64,000 bases of DNA from Litomosoides sigmodontis (taxonomy: Eukaryota; Nematoda; Chromadorea; Rhabditida; Onchocercidae), in contig OY718808.1 in assembly GCA_963070105.1 (NCBI GenBank), positions 7,861,398-7,925,397 of the forward strand, written 5' to 3'. The position numbers and the translations under genes were made by a program. Below are positions 54,022 through 64,000 of this stretch, piece after piece (position 1 is the first letter of the stretch; each line of letters opens with the position of its first letter). The notes under the pieces were generated by a model. It made no database searches. It had not been told where the DNA came from and was given only the letters and a program-made list of their open reading frames with translations.

Positions 54022-55397
54022 TCATTTATACTGCACTGCTTCTTCTCTATTCCTCTTTTTTTTTGCAAAATTCAATGCTGGAAAATTAATTGGTACTATT
54101 ATGATAAAGAAAACTTTAGTGTTGCCATGAATGGAATTAACGTGTAAAAAATTCGAAAATCCAAATATCAAATCAAAACTGGTAGAGCATTGTTACAGTT
54201 GTATGGTCACGTGCTGAATTTACGCATGTGTAGCGTGCGTCTCTTCGTGCACGTACTCAGTCCTCTCTTGTCCGGTCTTTTCATCTTATGTCGTTTAATC
54301 ATAGAAAAGTACTGATCGAAGAGACTTCCTAACTCTGAACACGGGAGTGAAGTGATAACAGGATAATAGGCTTTGAGCTATCAGCCTCAAAGAACACTTC
54401 ATTTCAAATTCATCTATGCTACAGTTCAAGAAATCTGGTCTCGAAACTTTAGTCGGTTACCAGTGACTTTTATTCCGGCTAATTTTTAAGTCTTTTCATT
54501 GCTGATGGAAGGTGAAAGGAGAAGAGGCGAAAATGACCGGAGGTCACAGCAGGCCGAATGCATTGAGAGTGCTTGTTGATTGGCGGTTGGTTGGTTGCAG
54601 GTGAAGACGGATAACGTGGTATAAATCGATTTAGGGTGCGCTAATCATCCTCTCGCAAACATTCCAGGAAAATCTCCTTCCTTCAGGTACTGTCGACTAT
54701 TTTGAAATCATCGCTTTTTCTTTCTTTCTCCTCCGACGTAGCTTAGGCGTTCTGAAGCATACGACAAAACACAAATTCACTTATGCGGCGGAGCAAAAAC
54801 AAAATATTCGGCTTACCGAAAACCGTCTACATTGCCGCCGCGAAATATATTTTCACCAATGTCTGCTGGAATTACACAAGCAGTCTACGTGTTCTGATGC
54901 TACGACACTCAGCAGAAATTTCGACTAATTTTCCGGATATCAAATGGTTTTTACTCATTTCATTGCGCCCAGTTCGCGTTAACTTTCATTGTTTTCATTC
55001 AGTTCATGTTATTTGAAGCAAATTTCAGAGCATTTGAATGTTTGAGAAAGGAAGGGATGGACCATTTGAAGAGCACGAAAATATCGAAAAAGTTGCATAA
55101 AAAACGAAGGTAACGAAGTAGATGTTGTGAATTACTGTTAGCGGTTGAATTCTTTCTCGTACGAATCCATTTCTTTTCATTAATTTATTCATAAAGAGAG
55201 AGGGGGAGAGAGAAAAAATGATGAAAATTCCTCAGCGTCAATGTTTCAAAAGTGTGTGAGAGCATGTCGTGGCTCACATTTCAGGCGATATCGTTTTCCA
55301 CTCATATTTTTGTTAACCTAGCCCATAATTTTTTTTTAACCGAACTAGTCCACAATTACGATTAGGTCACTCTGGTTATTTTCATGGAAGATGTGAA
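54022..55397. other. Spacer upstream of ANGEL gene
   Basis: Somewhat more GC-rich than other spacers around 54200-54900. A 77-codon open frame at 54783-55016 (+) has no homology I recognise and no splice partner. It probably carries the ANGEL promoter and 5' UTR. The in-frame sequence upstream of the ANGEL ATG stays open for about 40 nt, so the first exon could begin earlier. Confidence 0.45.
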
Positions 55398-58300
55398 ATG
55401 GTCGTGAAGCATTTCAGGTCAACCTTTACTGACAAGACATTAAACAGAAGCAGTTCCCGTTTTTCCAGAAATACAACTGAAAATCATATTGCTGCATTTA
55501 GCTTTATTGGATCACGAAATTCTCCATTTCCACTACTTCAAAATCAGAAGCCTCCTTTCAATGTCTTTCAATTGCTGGGTACGTCATAAATTGAATTGGT
55601 TTCTATTACATATATTAGTGTGATAGGAACAATCCCTGAAAGATATGCTTTCATGTATATTTTTTCGCGGTCTGCAGCATCTATTTAATTCTCGATAATA
55701 GATTAAAGATTTATAAATGAGCTAATCAATATTTTCCAGTGCCGAAGGAGAAGATAGAAATTCTAGTGGATGATACATCAATAGAAGTATGACATTTACT
55801 TCTCCTGTTCGAATTATTTAAACTTGTGCAGCAAATCTAAGGATGATATATATTATTACTATTATGTTTCGAATATACAATAGTAATGTGTTAAGTACAC
55901 TTATATGTTAAGAAATATCGACATTCTCCTAGCATCCCATGAACACATTTGTTCTCACTACTGACTTATTGACAAAATTATATCACTGTTAGATTATCCC
56001 ACATTTTTTGTCGTGTTAGTAAGCTCAAGACTCATGTAACATTTTCTACTTGCTTCCATTTCTGAAGCTCATTAAATTATCATTATTCAATAGTGCAGGC
56101 GATATAATTTATATCAAAGTAATTTCAGATGAACAGTGAAACAGATCGAGAAGTGCAATTTTTGGGTGTCGAAGATAAAAAGAACGAGAGGAGGTCTGTT
56201 TCTTGCATTCACCTAATGTCTCTGTATAAATCGGAATTAAATTTTATGTTTCTTCTCCTATTTTTAGTTAAAAAAACCCACTAAAACAAGGTTGTATGAT
56301 TTTCAGAGACACTGCAGATGTTATTTTGTTATCAGATGAGGAAAGTTCTCACGGAAAACAAGGGAATTTAAATAAAGATGAACCAGAGGTTGTTTTTAGT
56401 ACTCAGATTATGGCTATCATTTCATATAATGTAGAAAGAAGTTGCTACTTCTTTGTCAATACTTTAAACTATTGGAATTTATTATTTTAAAAGATTGTTG
56501 GAGGCTTTTAACATTATATTTTTGTTTTCCTTACAGATAGTGTTGCTTGATGAGAACCTGCCAAACCAATTAAATATTTCGGATGAAATCATCTGTTTGC
56601 AAGTAAATTTCGATTTCAATTTTTGTTCGTAGAGATATTGACGCTTCGTGTTCTGTTATTGGCTCACAAAGACCACAGAGCAGGAAGAATGCATATATTT
56701 TTACACAGAAAGTTTTAGGAAAGCCTTAAATTAATTCTCTTAGTCCGAAAGAAAAAAAATTTTTAGAGCTGAAAAAGGGGGAAACAAAGAATATATGAAT
56801 CTTTTTACAAAATATACGTTAAGGTAAAACATGGTGTACTGGTTGCATCTGTTAAATGAAGAAATGACAACGGTAATATATTCGAGTTATAGGTGATAAA
56901 TAACCAGCGAAAGATTTTTATTATTCAGTCGGTTAGTAAATTTTTTTTGCAGGATTTAAAAATAGTTGGTGAACCGGGGCCTTCTTCTAGCAGGCCGCAA
57001 CAGAAGGAAGTGAAGGAAGTCCAGAGTGAAGTAACTAAACTTTCTTTTTTAGCACATAACTCTGGCTCATAAATTGTTTCTTTGATAAAACATGTCAATT
57101 GTTACCGCTTTTCAAGTGTTTTAAAGGCAATAAATACTTTCAAGAGTCGTGCACGATTCTTTTAATTTTGATTGTCTAAACATAATAGTTTCCGATTGGT
57201 ATATAATTCCCAGTTTACTGTGAATTGAAACCAAAAAACGTCTCACAGTAGTTTACTGTGAAACGTTGTTTGGTTTTGCTTACATTTTAACGATTGCTCT
57301 TCAATAGGTTTCTTCCTTTATGGTAAAATTTATGCCTTGAAATTTTTATCATCAAAAATTCAAATAGCAGTATGGCTAAGCGTGAGATTTTCCAGCAACT
57401 GAATATCATAATAAACCCTAAATGTGATTGAACTTTAATCTTCATTGTAGAGATTTTATTTGTATTCTGCAGCTTAACAAACCGGTTATTTTAGACAAGG
57501 ATTGCAACGATTTGCGATATTAACCCAGGCGAACAGTCTCCGTCTTACGCAGGTCTCCAAAATTTTCCTTCGTCGCACAATCTGCTGTATTCAGTTCCTT
57601 CTTTGCCATCTGCAAGTTTGTTTTTGTTGTTTGCCGTTTTGCACTAATTAATCTGACATTAGCAAAATATTCGTCCATAAATGTGCTGTGTCTCTAAGCT
57701 TATACAAACTATCACATACCTACTCATTCCCATTTAGGCTTCACCTGCTCATCACCATTTTCTTTAATGTTCAAAGAAATACGAATTGAGTTATCCTAAA
57801 AAAGCGAATCAATTACACTTTTTTATCACGTTACAGACATGCCGGAATTTGTGGATTTGCTAACTCAAGGCACCTTATTAATTTGCAAAAAGTGGTTGAG
57901 GAAATGGGATGTTGTACGGGTTAGTTCTGTGAATGTTTTGCGCAGTGTTGATCAGTAGAAGATTCGATCAGTTGTGATAAATGGGATGTCCTATCCATGT
58001 AAAAACATTGGTGTTTTAAAGATGTTTTAAGACCAGAGTATCTATTTCAATATATAAAAATGTAGTCCAATAGTTAGTTCATCTAGTTACGATTCTTGCA
58101 GCTATTTCAGTAATACTTCTCGATATCTGAACTTTTATCCAATCTTATAATTTATAGTTTTAGAATGGATTGATTACTGGGAAGCCGTTAAGGATATGTA
58201 GCTACAATGTTCTTTGTGAGCAAACTGCTTATAAAACACCGGAATTATACGTGCATCTTGCGTGAGCGAAAATTTCTGTGTATTCATCTTTTTTAAATGC

Positions 58301-61134
58301 AGATTGTTTTACTTTCGATCAAAGTCGGTCTGAGGTCAATGACAGTTGGGAAGTATTTTTATTAAATGATGACAACATTTTTTAGGAAATCAGGTCATGC
58401 TTACCAGTTAACTTGGGCAAACCGGTGGAGGTTACTCACACGTGAATTCTCAATGATTGCTGCTGATATTTTTTGTCTTCAAGAAGTGCAATACGATCAT
58501 TACGATCACTTTTTTAAACCATACTTCGAAGCTGGTAGGTCTTTTATGCAGGCATAGGGTTTGTTTACCTAAACGCTTAATATGCTATATCCTATATAGC
58601 TTAATATTGATGCGGATGTTTTTAATAAGTAGTTTACGATCGATTTGGTTAGTGTTTTTTTTTCACTGTTCCAGAGTGTTTCCGTTGTGTACTGCTGTTA
58701 TTTTTAACTTGAGCGTTAGGTAAACAGCATGCAGTCTCTCTCGCAGAAAATTGAATCACAACCCTCTTTGATTTGGTTGCTAAGAAAGTCTTTCTGTTTA
58801 TGCCTGCGAGTTTTGTTACTTCATCGTTATTTTTTCTGCTTAAAGGCCCAAGATTGTTCGTGTATACTGATTATGTGTTGTTCATATATACCAATTATTC
58901 CTCTTCATATATACTGATTACAGCTGGTTTTTTTGGTGAATATAAGAAACGAACACACAGCTTGGTAGATGGATGTGCTGTATTTTACAAATCTCATTTT
59001 CAACTGCTTCATTACGAATATATTGAGTATTACGTTAATAGTGAATCAGTGTTGGATAAGGATCATGTTGGTGAGTTTTGTATTTTTAATGAATTTTGCA
59101 AATGTTGGGGAAGATGGAGTAGTTGCTGCTTGAAAATACCTGGAAATGTTGATGGTATTTTTTTCATTTTTATCTTCATTTCAGGTCAGCTGCTTCGTTT
59201 GAAAGACATTCGAAGTGGACAGGAATTCTGTGTTGCGAATACACATTTAATATTCAATGAGTGGCGTGGTGATATTAAACTTGCCCAGCTTGCTGTTTTA
59301 CTTGCAAACATCGACAGAGTATGTTTTTTTTTGTGCCTTCAGTGTGGAAAATATGACGATTTCCTGTAAATTTTGGAAGAAGCCAATATGAAATGTAGAA
59401 AAATTGTTTGGGATTCACGACAAATAATTTTGCTTAAAATGCTTGCAAACCTAGTTTTACATTTTAACACACTGCTACTGAGCACTAGTTTATATGCCAT
59501 AAAGAAATCATGTTAGGGTTAGTTAAATTAACTCAACGACGGTAAAGTTTATTGTCTTAGTTCTTTTGAAAGTTCTGGAGAATTATTTTTTCAGGAGGAT
59601 GATCAGAAATACTAGGCATTGATCGGAACTTTGTTTGAAATCAGTTCCAATTTTTAATATTAGTTATTTAGGGGAAAAAATTTTACAGGAGTGTGGTCCG
59701 GACTCCGGTCAAGAATGTCCGTATATTCTGTGCGGTGATTTTAATATGCAGCCATATAGCCCGTTATATAATTTCATCATCAATGGTGAAATTTGTTTCA
59801 CTAACCTCCGGCGAGGTGGTATTTCGGGTCAAGGTGGTGTCGGTGGACCGTTTGTTTCAGTTAATTTATTGCCTGAAGATCTAGGAATTGGTCGGAATTG
59901 TCGATTCAAAAATTTGAAAAGTTAGTGTGAATGTCCTTAATATATATATTGTTCGAAACTAGGAGAGTGGCTATATATGTTTAGTTGTTGTGTTTAGTAT
60001 GAAGTCATAAAGTGTGAACTTGCTTTGAAGTTCTTTCAAAGCTTTATAAGTAGAGAAGGTAGACTAACACATCTTTCCGTTACATTTTTGTAAAATGGTC
60101 TATTTCAAAATCTTCTAAATTCTGAAGGGCGCAACCTTATTGGGTATTTTAAAGACTTTGGAGAATTTAACTTATTTGGAGATGTTGGTCGTGTCTTTGA
60201 TTTTGCTTTTAAACATTTTTGTACATTTTTGCACACGCATTTTCAGATCGTAGAATGTTACTTCCTCCTGCAAATTGCTGGAGTCATCCACTTTGTTTCA
60301 ACAGTGTTTACCAACCTATGGACGCAGTGAGCGCGGTAGTTTTTTGTAATTTATCATGAGGAAATAAAATATACAATTGAATTTCTGGTGCTTTTTCATC
60401 TGATAGTTTTCGTCTAAATCAGTTAAGCACTCATTTCTGTGTGAGATGATTTATTTAGCAACAGAGTTAAATAGACACATATTATCATATCATATATTAC
60501 TAAAGCTTTTGCGATTCCTGAGAAACCACTAAGGATTCTAATAAAGCACATAAAAACATATTTAAATCCTTTTCAGCCAGTGGTTTCGACATATCACAGT
60601 CTCGAGGCTGCTAACCCAGATTTTATATTTTATTCTGTCAGATCAAAAGGAATTGAGGTTATTGTTACTTAAATATATTACAATTTTCGTTAACGGATGA
60701 CAACTTACCACTACTCCGTTTTCAACGCACACAAGCACCGCAGTGGTGCATACTCATTTTTATTTATATTTATTTATCGCGGACGCTGGAAGCGAAATGC
60801 ACAATCTAACCGTTTTTTTTTTGAAAATTTGACTTTTTATTAAGTTTCTGGCAACCTGAAACTGGTTAGTCGTGCTGTGTAATGGGGGGATTGTGAACTT
60901 GAATAAGAGTCGTAGGAATATGTTAGCTGACCAGTCATCCTTAAATGTTATTTTCAGCAACCGATGTTCACGAATTCGAGTCCAGCAATAAATGTGGCTA
61001 AGAAAGAAATTCGACTGATTCAACGTCTCAGTTTACCAACTATGAAGCAGTTAGCTGGAACTTTAGGACCATGGCCTAATTCAACGACTCCATCCGATCA
61101 CATACCTCTTATTGCTGATTTTGTTTTGCAGTAA
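55398..61134 (+). CDS. ANGEL-family CCR4-like EEP-domain protein
   Basis: Relative of CCR4 deadenylases; human ANGEL proteins act on RNA 3' ends (cyclic-phosphate removal) and cap-binding pathways. Sixteen exons: 55398-55578, 55740-55786, 56129-56193, 56307-56388, 56537-56602, 56953-57030, 57495-57615, 57837-57919, 58164-58261, 58386-58534, 58924-59070, 59185-59318, 59689-59920, 60247-60326, 60577-60657, 60958-61134. They are in frame for 606 residues. The EEP domain runs from about 250 to the end: SYNVL (Asn256), CLQEV (Glu307), DGCAVFYKS, NTHL (391-394), CGDFN (Asp434, Asn436) and PSDHIPL (Asp595, His596). All catalytic positions are intact. The first 240 residues look disordered and carry several hydrophobic-acidic SIM-like segments (IEILVDD, VILLSDEESS, IVLLDEN). 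The start is the first ATG of the open frame. Confidence 0.9.
57228..57276. repeat. 23-bp near-perfect hairpin in ANGEL intron 6
   Basis: Arm 57228-57250 pairs with 57254-57276 at 21 of 23 positions, with a 3-nt loop. Part of it (AGTTTACTGTGAA) is also repeated directly at 57212-57224. It looks like a short fold-back repeat; the tiny loop makes a microRNA precursor unlikely. Confidence 0.75.
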
Positions 61135-62486
61135 TGATTGTTTCGTTTGGTAATTACAGAAAAAGCTGCGGTTTGTTGTGAGAAGGGTAAAAAACAAGTG
61201 TTGAATATGCTAGTCCACATTAGTATTGAGATTTTACATTAATGGGATAACTTCAAAATTTTTTCTCAAATATTTGAGAACAGTCCATAAATTGTTTGTT
61301 CTGGAGGCCCTGAAGTAAATACATAGCACAGTGCGATTACATAGCAGGATTTTTTGAACTTTAATGCTAACTACACAATGCAGTCATTCAGAGGATAGCT
61401 TTATTGACTTAAGTGAAGAAAGAAAAATAATGGAATTGCAATAGCAACAATCCTGTAAGAATGTTTGACAATTCTTTGATGAAATTTTTTGATTTAGTTC
61501 TTGAAGTATATCAGCTCATAGGATAAGAAGCTTGAAAGTCTCATTAAGTTTAAAAGGATCATCCAAGATGTTATGGGAATTTAATCTTCTGGAACAAATA
61601 AGTGTTGTTACTCATAGCTGTACTGCATTACTAACATAAGGAAAAATAAAATATTCAAAATTATGTCAAATAATTTATCCCAAAGAATAGTGCAACAGGG
61701 GGACAAGCTTAAAGTGCTTATTCCATGTTTTTCATATCCGTTGCAATACTATTCCATAAATTACTAGACATAAGTAACTTTAATTTAATCCAGTTATTTT
61801 CATATTTAAGAATGAATGAATCATTGTGTTGGATTGTTTGATCAATTTTGATTCGTAGGTTAGTGGAAATCTTTCATTTCAATTAAAGAAAAAAAACATG
61901 GCCAAGCGAGATGGTAGAAAGAGCTTTCAATTATTATTGCCTCCTTCTGCATATATTGTGATTTTTCATGTTGATGATGAGAGATTCAAACCTATCCTAT
62001 AATGACTGATTGATGTTTCTTTCAATCCTCGATGTGCTTGTGATAACTGATATTCTAATCATAAAATTATTTTAATAATAAATTGAAAACGACATTGTCA
62101 GATTTTCTGATAGCTATAAAAGGAGATGAATGTGTGTTTGAGGCTATTTGATAGTTATTTCTTTATAGACAGCGGCAGGTCTCTCCATCTTTTCGCTATT
62201 TTGTGTGCTTATAGTGAAGGAAATTGAAAGTGAAGAATTGAAATTAATTACTTACAAAGAAATTGTGTGAGTGCAAAGTTACTATCAAATGATGTAAGAT
62301 AAAGTGTTTCATTTCATTCCTTCAATTGTTCAAGGAGAACTTATTAGATCATTTATTGACGTTTGTTAGCAAAAAGGTAATTAATTACACTGTCTGATCT
62401 AGAATTTTTCATCAAATCATCGAAAATGTGGTTCGAATTTTGTCTCCAAAGCTTTCAAAAATTATGCATAATTTTGCAGGACGAAA
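61135..62486. other. Spacer between ANGEL and MSP genes
   Basis: ANGEL 3' UTR and MSP-gene upstream region on the same strand. No exon or repeat of note. The MSP ATG lies 8 nt after a TTTTGCAG acceptor-like site (62481), so it may be trans-spliced or preceded by a noncoding exon. Confidence 0.5.
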
Positions 62487-63663
62487 ATGTCTGAAGCAAG
62501 TGCAATTTCGACGACATCATCAGTGCTTCCACGTGATATCGCCAGAGCGACCGATCATACACCTGATGAAAATGAATTTCAAATGACCATAATCCCTTCA
62601 ACACGAATTATTTTTATGTGTGCTTAATTTAATAAGCAATTAAGAATGAGAAGAATACACTGTTCAAGTGTTTGCAACATTTCAAAGCAAACAAAATGAG
62701 GAAGATTGGCAAGGAAAGAAAAGTGGTGTGAGTTGCAGGGGTGAAGAGATTGGTGTGAAGCCGGTGACAGTGTCTGTTACAATCCGTAACGATACATCAC
62801 TGATGCAGGCATTCAAGGTGTTGTCTCTCATCCGTCTTACGTACAGTTACACTTAACCGACAAGTTTAAATTATTTTTCATCAAAATTTCTTCATTAAAT
62901 ATTTACTGTCTTTTCAGTGCATTTCCTTCATGTTCATGCACTGTCTCTCTTGCATTCATACATTTTTTTTTAAAAAGAATTCTTAAATTTTTATTGCCAT
63001 TTAGTGAAAAATCAAATACAGGTAAAATGTACGGCAAACAAAATGTTTACTATTAGGCCAGCTTATGGAATTATTGCGGCAAAGGAAAATAAGGTTTGTT
63101 TGAGAGAGTTTGTGATAAATATGTTAGTTCTAACTGTGAATTTAACATTTTATAAGCGAATAAAAATCCCTTGTTCCTTTCTAGTTTTACAATTTTCCAA
63201 ATTAACCTGCAGTAATTTCAGCACATTGAAATAACATTTAAGTGGAAAAATGTGCCAAAAGATGACTTACATTTCATCTCATTTTATCATATTCGAATTA
63301 ACGAAGTAACACTTCATTCACGTTTGAGTTTATTCGTCAAACAATTATATCAAATTTAAATGAAAAGTCAGAAGTAATGCAAACATGACTTTCCCACTCT
63401 CCTATGATGATAACTCATGCTCACGCAATAATGACTTTTAAAGGATTGCTTTCGCAGTCAGAAATGAATTTACATAGCCTAATTTATAGGTAGTTTGCAA
63501 TCTTCAACCGCGAGAGATATTCGAAAAATATAAGCCTGATGGTGTGAAACGTATCCAGTGTCAGTTCAAGAATGCTAGTGGACAGCCCATTCATCCGGTT
63601 GATCCGAAATTCACAACAGAAACCATAGTGGATGGTTTATCGGCTACTCGATCCGTAGCGTGA
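62487..63663 (+). CDS. Major sperm protein (MSP) domain protein
   Basis: Exons 62487-62619, 62669-62817, 63022-63093, 63222-63305, 63490-63663; 203 residues, in phase. A Ser/Thr-rich N-terminus (MSEASAISTTSSVLPRDIAR) precedes the immunoglobulin-like MSP fold. The early strand MTIIPSTRIIFM, then VTVSVTIRNDTSLMQAFKVK, the pair MFTIRPAYGIIAAKEN, and HIEITFKWKNVPKDDLHFIS match MSP order. A roughly 25-residue charged insertion between the first two strands is larger than in classical MSP. The C-terminus extends beyond the fold to a TGA at 63661. Such proteins are nematode cytoplasmic or sperm proteins, and some MSP-domain proteins bind membranes. The first donor (ATGT|GTGCTT) is atypical but is the one that keeps frame. 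Confidence 0.8.
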
Positions 63664-64000
63664 TAGTTGCTAAGGAATAATGAAAATTTTGAAGTGTAAC
63701 GACATAATTATACTAAATATACTATTAATTAACGCATCATAAATTTATAAGTCACTTCCTACACGTATCCGTAAATGCGAATTCTTGGATTTCAGTTTCT
63801 GAAAAATTTTTTCCTGAACGAAAACATTTGCACTTATCTTTTTATTCAATTTCCTAAACTTATCATGGGTTTTACAAGAGTTCTCGTGCTACTTTTTAGC
63901 AGATTTATTTCACTTCACGTAAATAACTCAACATAAAGATGGAATCCATGGCAATTACACCACCAATTTTGTTAATTTTTTAATGCGTGACGTACTGAAA
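63664..64000. other. Downstream of MSP gene, no gene seen
   Basis: 337 bp to the window edge, AT-rich; probably MSP 3' UTR and spacer. Confidence 0.5.

Noticed and set aside
54783..55016. 77-codon plus-strand ORF upstream of the ANGEL gene
   Set aside because: No recognisable domain, no splice connection; likely a chance frame in the promoter region.

Overview
The window looks like chromosomal DNA of a nematode, probably a parasitic clade III (filarial/spirurid-like) species. It is AT-rich. Genes are cut into many small exons by introns of about 40 to 700 nt with TTTCAG/TTTTAG acceptors. Two nematode-typical families occur: a ground-like (Hedgehog-related) secreted protein and a major-sperm-protein-domain protein. 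A eukaryotic-type UDP-galactopyranose mutase is also present. The species call is inference; nothing in the sequence names the organism. I saw no bacterial genes, CRISPR array, tRNA, rRNA or intact transposon.

Layout. 0-1.4 kb: no gene, but two close palindromes. 1.47-2.04 kb (+): possible 100-aa unknown protein. 2.06-6.33 kb (+): mitochondrial translation initiation factor IF-2 (16 exons, 698 aa). 7.4-25.8 kb (-): a WDR62/MAPKBP1-family WD40 scaffold (37 exons, 1691 aa). Its largest intron holds a same-strand uninterrupted 387-codon ORF that can splice in phase onto the shared last three exons. 25.8-42.3 kb: a 16.4-kb stretch with microsatellites, including a ~340-bp AAT array, and no gene I can assemble. 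42.3-46.9 kb (+): UDP-galactopyranose mutase (10 exons). 47.9-51.5 kb (-): a secreted ten-cysteine protein I cannot name. 52.8-54.0 kb (+): ground-like protein with a furin-type site. 55.4-61.1 kb (+): ANGEL/CCR4-type exonuclease-endonuclease-phosphatase protein (16 exons, 606 aa) with an N-terminal run of SUMO-interacting-motif-like segments. 62.5-63.7 kb (+): MSP-domain protein.

I rebuilt the gene models by hand from splice sites and reading phase. Most chains stay in frame end to end, which is good support. The exceptions are the WDR62 exon 11/12 junction, which needs a GC donor, and the UGM exon 6/7 junction, which is one base out.

The genes do not form one pathway. MTIF2 is mitochondrial translation, WDR62/MAPKBP1 is a JNK/centrosome scaffold, ANGEL acts on RNA ends, UGM supplies galactofuranose for surface glycans, and the two secreted-protein genes sit divergently between UGM and ANGEL. 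The most unusual items are the nested ORF in the WDR62 intron, the SIM-like cluster in ANGEL, and the unnamed secreted cysteine protein.
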